Below, piece by piece: positions 37,301 through 49,742 of a stretch of DNA of 64,000 nucleotides. The position numbers were made by a program, and so were the translations under genes. The stretch's first letter is position 1, and the number at the start of each line of letters is the position of its first letter. Origin of the DNA: Strigops habroptila (Eukaryota; Chordata; Aves; Psittaciformes; Psittacidae); the NCBI RefSeq assembly GCF_004027225.2, contig NC_044289.2:3709761-3773760 (forward strand), read 5' to 3'. The notes beneath the pieces are model-generated. The model was not told where the DNA came from. It was given only the letters and a program-made list of their open reading frames with translations, and ran no database searches.

Positions 37301-37900
37301 TATAACTGGCTTTGACAGCCCGGTCTAATAATAATAAAAAGGCCCAGCAATCCTTGTAGTGCAACCTGATAGCAAAACTGGAGTGTGAATTTATCCCATA
37401 AAAATTCATCTACCATGGCTAAAGGCCTGTAAATTGAATTCCGTATTTTGGTTGTTAAATAAAAAGAAAAACACAACAGCATAATGATAGAAACATTGCT
37501 CAGCTCTTGCAATTGTATCTTGTTAAAACATCACTTAATCTGCAGGGTTTGATTAAAACACATATTTAAATGCACTATCATTTCCCATCTCTCCCCTTCT
37601 CCTCCTCTCCCTTTCCACCCCCAAGGATGTAAAACATTACATTGAAGCTAGATTTCTTCAAAGAGAAATGATGAACCTATTACTCTGCACAGTAAACCCT
37701 GCCACACTTTGGTGATGACCATATACCACATTGCCACCAGCCATGAGCTTTAGTTAGTACTCAGAAGGTCAAAGGATGTGCAAGATGCTTCCTCTGGTAA
37801 CTGGAGATGTAGTTGGTAAGCTGAGAGTAGCAGCGGGGGAGATGCTGCTCCATGCCCCAAGCTCTGCTTCCACCTTACCCTGCTGATCTTCACCCCTAGC

Positions 37901-38034
37901 ACCATAGAATCATAGAATCCCAGACTGGTTTGGGTTGGAAGGGACCTTAAAGCTCCTCCAGTTCCAACCCCCTGACATGGGCAGGGACACCTTCCACTAG
38001 AGCAGGTTGCTCCAAGCTCCATCCAACCTGGTCC
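37901..38034 (-). mobile_element. CR1 LINE 3' fragment with intact terminal repeats
   Basis: The + strand begins CATAGAATCATAGAATCCCA and continues with CTGGTTTGGGTTGGAAGGGA and AGCAGGTTGCTCCAAG. The two intact ATTCTATG units (read on the minus strand) mark the true CR1 3' end at about 37901. The copy is about 134 bp long and relatively young. Confidence 0.93.
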
Positions 38035-38329
38035 AAATACACTACAGAGTGCAAGATAGGATGCTTGCAAGCATAAAACCTGAGTAAAAGGAGATAAATA
38101 TGTATTAAAGTGCTTTTAGACATCAGAGAGTGTGTTCATTGACTGTGCTCAGTTAAGGTCAACTGCATTGACTGGAGCAAAAATCCACTGAGCTCAGTAC
38201 TTGCCTTTGACAGCAAGGGAGAGGGAGCAAATATAATGATACCTCCTTTGATCACTGTCCCAAGACCCAGGAGCATGCGGCTCATGCACTCCCTGAGGCA
38301 GAGGCTCAGGTTTCTGTTGAATTTAAAGG

Positions 38330-39065
38330 CCTTCAATGGATTATTCTTCTATGAACTTGCCCAGCTGCTTTTTGAATCCATCTAAAATTTTGTATCTGCA
38401 GGCTCCTGCAGTGAGAAGCTCCACAGCTGAGCTGTGTGATGTGTGAAAAGTGCCTCGTTTTGCCTGTTTTGAACCATTCAAGTACTGCTTTCACTTACTG
38501 ATCCCAAATTCTTGCATTACAATAGACTACAAAGAGTCATTTCCTACCTATTGTCTTTGTGCTGCATTCCATCTTCTGTCCCTCTCCATTCTGATTTTCT
38601 GGTTTCCATTCTGCAAAGTCCTAATCTCTTTAGCTGGTTCTCATTTGGAAGCTGTTTCATACCTTTGATGACTTTTGCTGTTTTCCCTTGGACTTTTTTT
38701 CCATTTTCACTTTATTCTTTTCAAAACAGAAAGCCCAGACTGTGCCCAGCTTTCAAGATGCAGGCAAGCCATGAATTTATTCAGTGGCATAAAGCACTAA
38801 AATAGATGTTCTCTATTTTGTTCTCTAATAATTCCTACTGTTTCATTTGCTTTTTTTTGACCATTTCTGAGTTTTCACAGAGCAATCTGTTATAGCCTTG
38901 AGATCCCCATCCTGCCTGTTCACAGCCTAATATTAGAAATACAGAATTGCTTATTAGCCCACGTGCATCACTTTATATTTATCCATATTAGTCTTAATCC
39001 ATCATTTGATTGCCTGATCACCCAGTCTCTCAGGTCTTTCTGCAATTCTTTGCAGCCATCTAGTA
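38330..39065 (-). mobile_element. Old CR1/L3-type LINE 3' region
   Basis: The + strand carries, in order, TGTATCTGCAGGCTCCTGCA, GAAGCTCCACAGCTGAGCTG, AAAGTCCTAATCTCTTTAGC, ATGGAAGC-type text near 38645, ATGAATTTATTCAGTGGCAT and GCATCACTTTATATTTATCC. It ends near CAGTCTCTCAGGTCTTTCTG. This is the antisense of an amniote CR1/L3-like LINE known from turtle and crocodile genomes. Divergence is high throughout, so insertion is ancient. The subfamily name is uncertain. Confidence 0.72.
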
Positions 39066-39447
39066 AATGCTGTTAAAACAACAGAAGTACCCAGAGGCAT
39101 ATATGCAGCTGTATGTGCCTGAGCATGCAGTTGTAAATTCATAACACACACCCAAAGCAGCACTGCTCAGCATCACTGCTTGTGGTCCTGTCGGTGAAGT
39201 GGTAATGGTCTTTATTTCTGCGTGCAGTATTCACCAGATTTGGGATAGTGGAAGAATTTCCCCGTGGGACATGCTGCGAGAATATGGAGGAAGGTTTGGA
39301 CTGACTGAAGACTTCCTTTCCCACAGGTTATCATTGCCATTTCTAGTGCAGTGTCCCCAGACTGAGTCAGCCCATGACATTAAGTGCAGCTCATAATCAG
39401 TGTGAATGAAGTTGCATTTGACAGGCTTTGACATAGAAGCTTAGCAT

Positions 39448-39555
39448 CAACTAAGTTGGAAAGTCCTTTAGGATCATCAAGCCCAACCTTCACCCCAGGA
39501 TTGCCAAGTTCACCACTAAACCATGTCACTAAGGATCATATCCTAATCCATATTC
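39448..39555 (-). mobile_element. Diverged CR1 LINE 3' fragment
   Basis: The + strand carries GTTGGAAAGTCCTTTAGGAT, CATCAAGCCCAACCTTCACC and CACTAAACCATGTCACTAAG. These correspond to the antisense 3' end of another CR1 subfamily (usual form: GACCATCAAGATCATCGAGT ... CCACTAAACCATGTC). The terminal repeats are lost. Confidence 0.75.
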
Positions 39556-42500
39556 TACATTGAAGACCATTGTTAGAAGCCCTGATTATCCCACAACTTT
39601 AATTCTGTTTGTAGGTTGCTGCTGCTTTCCTGTGATGCGCATTCTTGAGAGAGGTGAATTTTACAATACACCACAGAAATTTACAAGAAATCTCTCCAAA
39701 AGTAATATCCTGTGAATTTTCCGTTAGCTGCCAGCAGGAAATGAACTACCCTTTCCACAGCTGCATTGCACTGGAACCCACAAAATGTTTCTGTATCAGC
39801 CCACAAATAAGACTGAGCAATGGCTCCACATGAGAACAGGAATGGGGACAGGCAGAACAACAAATTTTTTCTACTCCAGCACTATTTCAGGTTTGCAAAA
39901 TAAAGATGCAAGCTTTGCCTCGTACAGGTGGTGGGTTTGATCTGCAATTCCCCAAAACCCCAAGAAGAACTGTTTTCCACATACTTTATGGGACAATTAG
40001 TGGTCCCCCTGAAGCGCTGCCTTGGGATCGTTTCTCTCCTCTCAGGCTGTTTGTCACCTGCTAATGCACGAGGCTGGCTCAGAGCACTTGCAGATAAAAT
40101 GATGGAGTTGGAGGGTTTGAAAGATCAGGCAGGGCAAGTGGCTGGGATCTGGAGGATAAAAGCAACCAACCAAAGTCTTAGTTAAGACTAAGACTGCCTC
40201 TAAGCTGCACTTTTAATGGGCTCCTGTCTTCCAAGGACTGTGAAATGCCTCTGCATGGGGAGGAACAACTTAAAGTAATTACTCGAGGTAGTGGTGACAG
40301 GCTGGGAGTGCTCCTATAAGCAACATGCAGAAGGTGCAGAGGTGAGGAAGACCTGCACCACTGGCTGCTTGGACCTGGGATGGGCTTCAGCTGTTGTTGC
40401 TACTGTCTCAGAGCTGAGTGACTGCTCCTAGCCAGTCATCACAGCTCCTTTTGGAGTCAAAGAGAGGTTATGACATCACTAGAGGATTTTTCATCTTCCC
40501 CACCGCTGGTCCTGCTTGGACTAGGCTATTCCCCTCCTGAACTCTGCAATAGTTGCAGTGAGATAAGCATATCCCCACATCCATTAAAAACAAAACTGCG
40601 CATCATCCTGTAGCACCAGCTTGATATAAATCTGCTAGCAGCATCTGACCACCTTTCTGCAGAGTTAGAAGATAAAACCAGCCCCTAGGCTGGCTTTCTG
40701 CTGGCACCAGGAGGACAGACAGTGACCACACTAATGTGAGAGTGATGCAGACAAGTGACTTACCTGGGACAAAGCCAGCATAGAGCTAACCTGTGTGGCT
40801 CTTTGAGCAAATCTAATCCAGTGGGGAAAGCCTGCAGCATCTTTCATCTGGCACTAGATCCTCCAAATTCAGCTCTTACCACCAGTCAAATGTGGGCTTT
40901 GAATTCCATGCTCTCAGGGAAGAAAAAACAAGGGGAAAACAGACCATTTGCCCCTCAAGTTTACTCCACCAGAAGCACCCTTCAAGTGAGTGACCATGTC
41001 CCCTGTGATGTGCAGAAAGCAGCTGGGGAGCTGGGCTGTTTTGGCACCCATAGCAGTGGTGTGCCCTGCTCCAAGGCTGAGCTGCTGAGCTCCCCAGCAG
41101 CTGGAAACACTTTGAAGAGCTGAGCTTTACCCAAGGCTGCCCTTTTCCCCCTCTCCCTTTTTGACAGCAGCAGCAGGGACCTTTGGGTGCTTCAAAGGCT
41201 GATTTTAATCACTTACCTGATTGAAGCGATTGCCTTCTTTAACTTTGATATTTCTTGTCATTAGCCTACCGACCTCCGGGATTAAGGTATTCAGCTTCAA
41301 AAGCCAAACTGGTTTTGTTTATGCTGTGGCTGCTTCTGCTTTCCCAGCATGGGATTCATTTCTCAGCACTGCTCAACAGGGGTCGTGCTCTGCCCTGGGA
41401 ACCAGGAGGGACTAAGAGGCTGAATCTTCCCCTGTCTCATCATCTCTCATTTTATTTGCTATGGAGATGTTTGATTCCACTGGTCTTAGTGTGGGATTAA
41501 AGAGGAGAATGTGTCCTCTTCTCTTGCCAGCTTTAGAGATGACTTTTGTTCACATATTTACCAGGGACTGATGTGCAATCCTTGCTGTTTCCAATTACAG
41601 AAGAGCTGGGTTTTGCACTGCAGTTGCGCTCTCTGTAATCTAGGGCTTGCTTTTCTTGTTGCAGTAACACCTGGAAATCCAGAGAATTTCCAGAGGAACA
41701 CCTTCTGCTGGGCTCTCTGCAGATGGCAAGTTGGACTTAAACAGCTTAAGGGGCTGAGGCAAACCAGAGCAGATGGATTGATCAGATGGCCCCCAAAATG
41801 AACCAGCTGGTAGGATGGTTACTGGAAAACACAGGCTTGCAGCACTGCAAACCACTCCTGTCATGGTCAGTTACTGAGGGGTTGAGCATGAATGAGACCT
41901 TCTGCTCCTCACTAATGTGGAGGGTGGGTCATGTTCTTACCACCACCAGCCAGTTGTTGTGGCCCCTCTAGAGCCCCCTTTCCCTTGTGTGACTCCAGTC
42001 TGTATATGGGGGAGCCAGAATTTCTAGTTATTCTCTCTGGGGGGGGAGGCCATCTGATTTACTGTTTGGCCTCAGAAGATGTCAGGCACGTGGACAGTAT
42101 TCTTGGCTAGACACAAATCTGGACCTCTGTCTTTATTGCCCTTGAGAACTGGGGGTGGTACCCCTACCTGCATCTGTATCTAAAAGGATAGAAAGGATAG
42201 GAAACCAATGCTACAAGGACTCAAGCCCCCAGGATCTAAAGCCTCCTTTCTGGGTATAAGTCCCATTTTTTCTGATAATTTCCCATACGTACCCAGAGCT
42301 GAATTAACATGTCAAATGGGATCACCCCCCTTGCTGTCCTCCCCAAGGAACTATTCCCTCTTTGAGCTGAAGGAGCAACCAAGCTGGTCTCTGCCCCTCA
42401 CTGCTGTTAGGGCCATCGTACCAGAGGGTGATGGAGAGAGCGCAGTAGGTGGTTCTGAAACAGAGATGCCAGTCTCAGTCTTGAGATCCTCCAAACTCTG

Positions 42501-42880
42501 AATTTTGTGAACATTTCTCTCTCCCAGCAGGAGCTATTGTTTCTGACATATTTATCCAGCTCAGTGCTACCTTGAGATATCACTTTTGACAGATAACCTT
42601 CTTAAATTAAACATACAAATGTGCCGTACTGTGAGGGAAGATGTGAGCACTAATGGTTCTGAGGATGATGGAGGAACCTGCCCATTAGCTCCTCCTGAGC
42701 TGCTAAATTTGCTCCTTTATTAGGAAAAGAAACAGCAAGCCAGCGTGATCAAAGGGGTAATGGGGAGAGACATAACAGGTTTGGAATTGAAGATGAAATG
42801 CTGTTCAAATCAAGGGGTGGGAGAGGCCAGGGGAAAGAAGTCAGGTCTCTGTTGTATCAAAACCGATGCCAAGTTACAGA
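39556..42880. other. Non-coding stretch, nothing recognised
   Basis: No gene or identifiable repeat was found. The open frames are short and unrelated to known families. Confidence 0.45.
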
Positions 42881-42882
42881 GA

Positions 42883-42937
42883 AGGTCTTCTCCAGGCTGA
42901 ACAACTCCAGCTCTCTCAGCCTGTCTCCGGGGGAGCT
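42883..42937 (-). mobile_element. Short internal CR1 fragment
   Basis: The + strand carries CTTCTCCAGGCTGAACAACT and CCAGCTCTCTCAGCCTGTCT. This is the antisense of the CR1 segment that normally reads AGGCTGAGAGAGCTGGGGTT ... CAGCCTGGAGAAG. Only about 55 bp survive. Confidence 0.75.
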
Positions 42938-43646
42938 TCAAGTTTATAAAATGTGTTTAATTTATAAATTTCATTTTACAATTTATTTGCCAGTTATTCA
43001 AAAAGTGAGTCAGTTCACACGATCTCCACCAAACTTCTGACATCCATTTCCTCCTACCCCTGCCCTGCTCCTCTCAAGTGCAGGAAGATTTCCATCTGAT
43101 CTTTTTCTCCTAGCTCCTCTCTGCCTCCAAGTTCCTCCTATTTTTCTTCTCTTCATCCCATTTTTCTTCCCTCATTGATGAAAACACCTTGACTGATTCC
43201 CCACTTCCCTCCTGCAGATGAAATGCCCAGTCCCTTGACGCACTGAAATTGCTAATAGTTCTTACTGCTTCTTTTCCTAAATGGAGTATTTTTGAAGAAT
43301 TACTTAGCTCAGTGCTCCATCAGCTCCTTGCCTATGCGGGGCAGACACACAGGCAGTAGCTGTGCAGCACTAACAGCAGCACTGCGATACCGTCCTGCTG
43401 TGTGTCTATAATTAAGCTGGAGGTTTATGATTCAGTGTCTAGGCTTTGTTTTTTCTTAGTGAACTGTGAGGAACTCTCTGGAGGAAGCGTTTTTGCTCTT
43501 TGCTCGATTGCAGTTATATATATTCCTCCTGAATTCTCTCCCCACATAATGTCAACAGCACTCTTTTGAAAAATGGATAATCTATACACTGAGTTTTACA
43601 GCCAGGTTCCATTTTTAAAAGTCAACAATAAAACCCAAGCAGCAGC

Positions 43647-43710
43647 GAGGAAGAAAGTGAAAAGAAAAAGGAGAAGAAAAAGAGTGGAAGAACGAAAGGA
43701 GGGAAGGAAG
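43647..43710 (+). repeat. Polypurine (G/A) tract
   Basis: About 64 bp contain only three pyrimidines. A purine mirror-type tract of this length can adopt triplex (H-DNA) structure and often marks replication-fragile or nucleosome-poor DNA. No gene is associated with it. Confidence 0.7.
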
Positions 43711-44839
43711 CGACCGTAAATCAGCAGGGAAGAAGCAGAAGATGGAGCCGCGTTGCTGGATCACTAAGCTGCAGAGACAAGGGGCAGGGAGAGGAAGGGT
43801 TGTTTTGGGAATCTGGAGAAAACTGGTTGTGTCCAAATCCCATGCATGAGAAAGGAGCTTTCGCACTGCTCACCTGTCCCTGCTCTGCCAGCCAGCACTT
43901 ATCCCCATTTGCAGGATGCAATCTCCACCAGTGGCACAGTCGTCCGCTCTGCAGGGCTGCTTGGCCACTGGATTCAGTCTTTTCCCATGTCTAGGTCTGT
44001 AAGAACTCTCCAGCTGAGGTGTGGATCTCATCGGGGCTTTCCTATTCTTGGATCGCTGTACAGAATACAGCCACTATTCTGAGTGACAAAGACAATTTCT
44101 GCATAGACACCTCTACAGTGCCAAGATACCCCTTGGGTGTCTCTCTGCCCCTTCCAGCTCCTTATCTCTGTCCAAATGTCTGATGATAAGGGGCTGCTGA
44201 CATATGGTTTTATTGTGCTGTTCCGTATTATGAACAGGCTTAAAGTCCACCTCAGAGGAAAAGGAGTAAATAGCAGCAAATATTCAAGAACACCTTGAAA
44301 CAGCAATGGCAATTTCAGCCAGGAAAATGTAGCAAGGATTAAAAAGTAAATAATTGACAAAATACAATCTGGGAATTTCCTAGATGAAATGCTTTGGAAC
44401 CAGCAACACTTCCATTAACAGGATTTCATAGCAAAGTCCTTTGTATCTAAAGAGTTCAGTTTCTTTTTAAATTCTAGAAATTTTCTAAATATAAGAATCT
44501 TAACTGGAGGAAAAAGGTGTTAAAGGAGTAAATGAACCCCAAGAAATAGATTGGATTAAGCTGATAAGTTTTCTATCTCTAACCCTGAGAGAGAGGCTGG
44601 TTTGGTGGGACAGTGACACTGGAGAAAGAAAATGTTCAATATTTGCCCATACTCCAAAGTGCAGATAGGGAGGGATGGGCAAGACCCCCTGGTTTGCTGG
44701 AAGAATATTAGAAATTAAGACAATGAGAAACTCAGCAATGCTGCAGGGCATGGCATGAGCATGATGCTGTGCCTCCCATGAAAGGCCAGGCAGAGCCCCA
44801 GCCCCTGCAGACACATGGAACCAGATCCAACAACTATCT

Positions 44840-45061
44840 GTGAGGGATGTTCTTTACTGTGAGGGTGGTGAGGCACTGGAACAGGTTGCCCAAAGAAGTA
44901 GTAAATGCTCCACCCCTGGCAGCGTTCAGGTCCAGGTTGGACAGAGCCTTGGATGACACAGTCTAGTGTGAGGCCTCCCTGCCCATGGCAAGGGGGTTGG
45001 AACTGGATGATCGTAAGGTCCTTTCCAAATCAAACCAGTCCGTGATTCTACGATTCTACGT
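44840..45061 (+). mobile_element. CR1 LINE 3' fragment with terminal repeats
   Basis: The sense strand carries GTTCTTTACTGTGAGGGTGG, CCAGGTTGGACAGAGCCTTG and GGTTGGAACTGGATGATCGT, and ends in GATTCTACGATTCTACG. This is a complete CR1 3' end on the + strand with slightly mutated octamer repeats. Confidence 0.92.
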
Positions 45062-48005
45062 AAAGGCACCTTTTATATGATAGTTCATGTAATTAGAGTC
45101 CTGCCTGGGATAGGGAAATTGAGCCTCTACACCTTGGGTTTTAGATATAGATCTCTACCTAACCATGCTTTGTAGTTACAGCCATTTTTACATGCCTTGA
45201 ATAACCTGGTTTTAGGCTTTTAGTAAAACTTTACAGGTCAAATTCCAATTGCTTCTAATTTTCCGTGCCCATTTCTCTGCTCGCTAACAATTTCCCATAA
45301 TTGCAGAGGCTGGGAATATGAGCTGGTCACATTTTTGCAAGAATCCACAAGTGGTTCTTCAGGAAAGACAAACGAAAGAATGGGGGGGAAACCAATTTTT
45401 GCAATTCATCCCCCACGCCTGGGTACAGGAGTTGCATGTTAACTGTGGGTGGTGATACTCATGCTACAATGGAAGAAAACGTGTATGAGAGGTGATGGGA
45501 GGCTTCAGGGAGGGGAAGGAGAAAGAGTACCAGCAGCATAGCAGCAATATTTAAAAATCCTCTTGGGAAATTTAGGGCACTCTCCAGCCACTGCTGTGCG
45601 ATGTGAAACAATTACCTCTACTACAGCTAAGAGCTGTTTAGACTAATTGGACACTATGCCAGAGAGCTAGAAAGACTAGTAAATGCATGTTAAGCAAACC
45701 CCTGGTGTGGCTCATGAATTGTAAAAGCGTTGTAGCTAATAGGATTCTGGCTGGAGCGAAAGGGAAGAGACTTGGATGTTCGATATGTGAACTCAGCAAA
45801 CGGCTAGGAGGAGAAGCAGCAGTTGTGTTGGGCATCCTTCAAACAAGCACAGGTAGCTCCGTGGCTCAGTTAAATAAAAGCATCATGTTCTAAAGAGGAG
45901 AAAGTGCTTGAACACTGATGTCTTCTCTAGTTAATTCCTATTTAGGAAGGCTCAGGAGTTAAAATTCAGGCAAGAACAAACACACGCGGCAGTAGAGCTT
46001 GCTCAGAAACCTGACAGCAGATGGGAGAGCGCAAGGCAGAGCCTCTGAAATCACACAACACTGAGAAACGTGGCCAGGAGGGAGCAGCGGGGATGAGCTT
46101 GTTCATCTTCAGCCCCAAAGGAGCTGCCTTTGGCCACTCCGTGCCATGCTGCCTATGCCAGCCCCATAAGCAGCATAGCTGGCCTGAAACTACCATTTCC
46201 AGATATCTGGTTTTCCAAATGCTTCACAGAAAGCAGGGACTTTCTTGGGAGAAAAGGGAAGTTAACCCCTCAAATCTGAAGCTGTGTTTGACTCACGGCT
46301 GTGCTGAATCAGCAATGTGCAGACAGCCATAGGAACAAGCCAGAGCATCATGGCTGGTTGCATGGAGGCAGATGCAGCCGTGTACAGAGGAGGAGCAGCA
46401 CAGCAGCACAGACGCAGCTGGACCATGGACATGTGCTGCCATGGTCATCTCCATTTGCACAGGAGAGCACCTTGGCAGTCCCTGGGCTAGTACACTCCTT
46501 TGTCAAACAACTTATTTAGGCACTAAGAAATTTTTCTTAACAGACTTCATTAACACATGACTAATTCCTCACTTCCAGGAAGAAGAAGAGACTAAAAAAA
46601 TAAAGGCACAAGCTCCCTCAGTCCAGTGTCCTAAGGGATTGTGAAACCCAACATTCATCTAACCCTTTGCTTTCTGAGCTGACTCCTAAATGGGCAATGT
46701 GAGACCTCACCTTTACCAGGGAGAATGAGAGCCAGGCTTGGAGAGCATTACTGTTCCTGGAATTGACCTGCCGAGATCTTTGGCTTCTCCAAGATCTTCC
46801 TGGGCAAGGAAAGACTTTCTCCTCAGGTAGGCAAAGGCTGATTGAAGGTATAATCATTTGTAGCCCTGTGGTTTTTCTGAGTTCTTGGGAGATTGATTTA
46901 GCAGCTTGCCATTGGCTCTGCATTCACAGCACAGGTGTACTTTGCATTCTGGATTTCCACCACCTATGGAGCTGGCTTTCTCAGCAGCTTAAACCAGGAC
47001 GAGACTATATGACATTCCCCTTCCTAGCTTGGAGTGGTTCCTCCAGTGTGGAACTGCAGGAATCCAAAATATTATCCCTATAAAAAAATAATTCAATGAG
47101 AGCAATTTATGTCAATCTGTGTCTGGACCATGAAATAAGTTAGAATGAAAATATGATCTCTTACAGGCTGTTACCTGTGTTGCCTTCAGCAAGCCTAAGC
47201 TGAAAGCTGGTCTCCTCAGTTTCACACAGACTTCAGCTACTGGACCATTCACATACGGATCATGCTGCCTTGGGTAACATGCATTAGTCACCCACCCTGC
47301 CTTGAAGTCACAACACCATGGACACCTTCATGTGAAGGAATTCAAACATCATCTTGTGCCCACAGTCCCTGCCAGGTGGGTGTTCTGGATGCTGGAGGCT
47401 CTGGGGGTGTGAAAAGAAAGTTACTGGGTAGGCAGAAAGCACTTGGGGCTGAGTTTCTGGCACTGGAAGTACCATGCTCATTTTGCAAAGCAATATAGAG
47501 CCTGAAATGATCCTAAATCTCATCATGTCACCTACAGGAGATGCAGCCATTTTTTACATGCCCTTTGAATAAATAGAGGTTCTCACAGCAAACTCCAGGA
47601 ACCTTAATTTTTCACCCATCCTAATAACCATAAAACAGAGACAGGCAAGTAATAAAATGTCAAAATCTATGTGTTTTAAAATCTGAGAGGACTCTCAAAT
47701 GTCACTGAAATGTGGAATGAAAAAAGGAGATGGGAGAACCTGTAGATGAGCTGTTGCTTTATGGGCTCGTGTCTGCGGTGGTGGCTGAGCAGTCATCTTT
47801 CCACTCCCCCCTTCTTTTTTGGCCAGGCTTTGTGGGACCATTTGAAAATGGTGGTGGAGGTGGCAGATGAGCTGCTTTGGTGCTAAAGGGCTAGTATGTT
47901 TTCTGGGGGAAATGAGGTGAAGTGAGGCTGCATTTCTTTGCCATATCAATTCCAGTTTAATCCAGTCTCCATGGGAGCTCCTGATGGATATGGGTGCTGT
48001 GTCAG
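45062..48005. other. Non-coding stretch, nothing recognised
   Basis: No supported gene, RNA or repeat was found between two CR1 copies that lie in opposite orientations. Confidence 0.45.
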
Positions 48006-48310
48006 CATAGAATCATAGAATCATACAATAGTTTGAGTTGAAAAGGACCTTAAGCTCATCCAGTTCCAACCCCCTGCCGTGGGCAGTGATGCGTCCCATT
48101 AGACCATGTTGCCCAAGGCTCTGTCCAACCTGGCCTTGAACACTGCCAGGGATGGAGCATTTGCCACTTTTCTGGGCGCCCTGTGCCAGCACCTCACCAC
48201 CCTCACAGTAAAGAACTTCTTACTTATATCTAACCTGAACTTCCCTTGTTTCAGTTTAAACCCATCACCCCTTGTCCTATTGCTACAGTCCCTGATGAAG
48301 AGAATCTTGT
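48006..48310 (-). mobile_element. CR1 LINE 3' fragment with terminal repeats
   Basis: The + strand begins CATAGAATCATAGAATCATA and runs through CATCCAGTTCCAACCCCCTG, CTTGAACACTGCCAGGGATG, GTAAAGAACTTCTTACTTAT and CATCACCCCTTGTCCTATTG. It is about 305 bp long and 5'-truncated. It is the closest CR1 downstream of the FSIP2-like gene's stop codon, about 1.4 kb away. Confidence 0.92.
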
Positions 48311-49742
48311 CCCTTAGTTCTCTGGGTTTCCTTGTGAGCTTCATGTACTGCGTTGGCCCAGGCAAATGTGGCTGTCCTAATAACCCTGATGCTTCGAGGG
48401 GTATAACACAGGGTGTCAGTTGATAGCTGCACAGAACGTACAAGTTAGTACAGAAGGTCGTGGACTTCTCCTCAGCCCCTTCTCCCATCAAAATCATATC
48501 TAAAAATGCCCATCTCAGTGATAACTGGAGCAGAAACGGGAAAAGGTTTCTCACCTGGTAAAAATTCTTCGTATTTCAAAAAAGACAAAAAAGTATCCCT
48601 GTGTCACATTAGGATTAAAAACCAAGATTTCTGTCAAGTCTGTCCTGACCTCCTTCGCCGTCCTGGAAGGACCAGCCAGGAGCACAGTGCCTGAACGTCA
48701 CCAAAGACATAACAGGGCAGACTTTGCTTTAATGACTTTAGTGGCTAAGGTAAAAAGAGAGTGAGGCAAGCCTATCCCTTAGAGAAATAAAGCAAAATAA
48801 ACCTGTCAGAAGGACATAGCTGTTGGGCACAAAGCCGTCTCGTTTTACTGCTCAGGGAAGCCCTCTTCTATAAATACCCTATAAATGAGTTAAAGACTAA
48901 ATAAAACACCTCATACACTGTGGAGTGGAGCCCACCAGCTGCCCAGAATCCTCAACGAGTAAACATTTTCAAAGGAATAAATCTGCTTGGTGTCAATTTA
49001 TGTTAATGTTTGTCATGATCAATTCTCCTGGATTTCTGTCCCATTGAATTCTCCATGGTACAAGGATGGGCATATGCATTATGAATTTTCACTAAAGGAA
49101 GGAAGGAGAAACCTGAGAAGCATTTGTCACTAGTTTGAAAGGAGACCCCTGGGTGTGCTTGGAGAGCAAACTTATTGAGAAGCATACTCACTTTGTAAGG
49201 GCTGGGAAATGAAAATGCCAATGTATCTTCAAAATTAAGAGAATTACTGGAAATGGACAATTCTGATCTTGGGTCCATAGAGATGAAAAGGTGATTCTTA
49301 CACCAGGAACGTTGCAGAGGGAGCTCAATCTAATCAGAAAGGGAAGAAGGATCTCGAGGCAAAGACCAACGTTGTCCTTCACACAGTGTGAAAACCAGGC
49401 TTCCTAGAGCTGGACCTGTCCCTCCACTAGCTCTGCAGCAAAGCTTACAAACCAAGATGAAAATGCTGTCTCCTTCTCGCCTTCCTAGTTCAGATTCCCT
49501 GTAAAACATGGACAAGGACTGTGGAAGGGAGGGAAGGAATCTGATAGTGCAGGGAAAACACCCAGACATCCTAGCCCCACTTGAATGAAGGTAGGCACCA
49601 GCAAACACTTGAAAGGAAACTCTATTGGAAACACAAGGAAGTCAGGTCTGTGTGTGCTGTCTGGTGGAGCTGCCTGGGGTCTCTACATGCATTCTGCGTG
49701 GTGCTGCTGGACTCTGGAGATGGCATTCTGGATGCTTTCTAG
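48311..49742. other. Non-coding stretch 3' of the FSIP2-like gene
   Basis: It should contain the 3' UTR of the minus-strand FSIP2-like gene. I found no good minus-strand AATAAA within about 500 bp of the stop codon, so the transcript end is unknown. Confidence 0.4.

Larger units (their letters stand above)
25956..37900. other. Gene desert, second part: no gene supported
   Basis: Open frames of up to 175 codons exist (36985-37512, minus strand), but none has a recognisable domain and several overlap in competing frames (33.3-33.7 kb). A 29-bp dispersed repeat pair (29833 and 30973) is listed separately. Around 31740-31800, a short AGATGGTATC-type segment could be decayed LINE sequence, but the evidence is too weak to call. 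Confidence 0.45.

Noticed and set aside
36985..37512. 175-codon minus-strand open frame, the longest single frame in the desert
   Set aside because: The residue order shows no domain, with poly-Gly and hydrophobic patches from AT/GC-skewed runs. There is no promoter or splice support.
48099..48554. 151-codon minus-strand frame, with similar frames at 52799-53299 and 54504-54827
   Set aside because: These are CR1 3' sequences that happen to be open in one frame, sharing the RHWHR-type and FKARLDRA peptides. They are not host genes.
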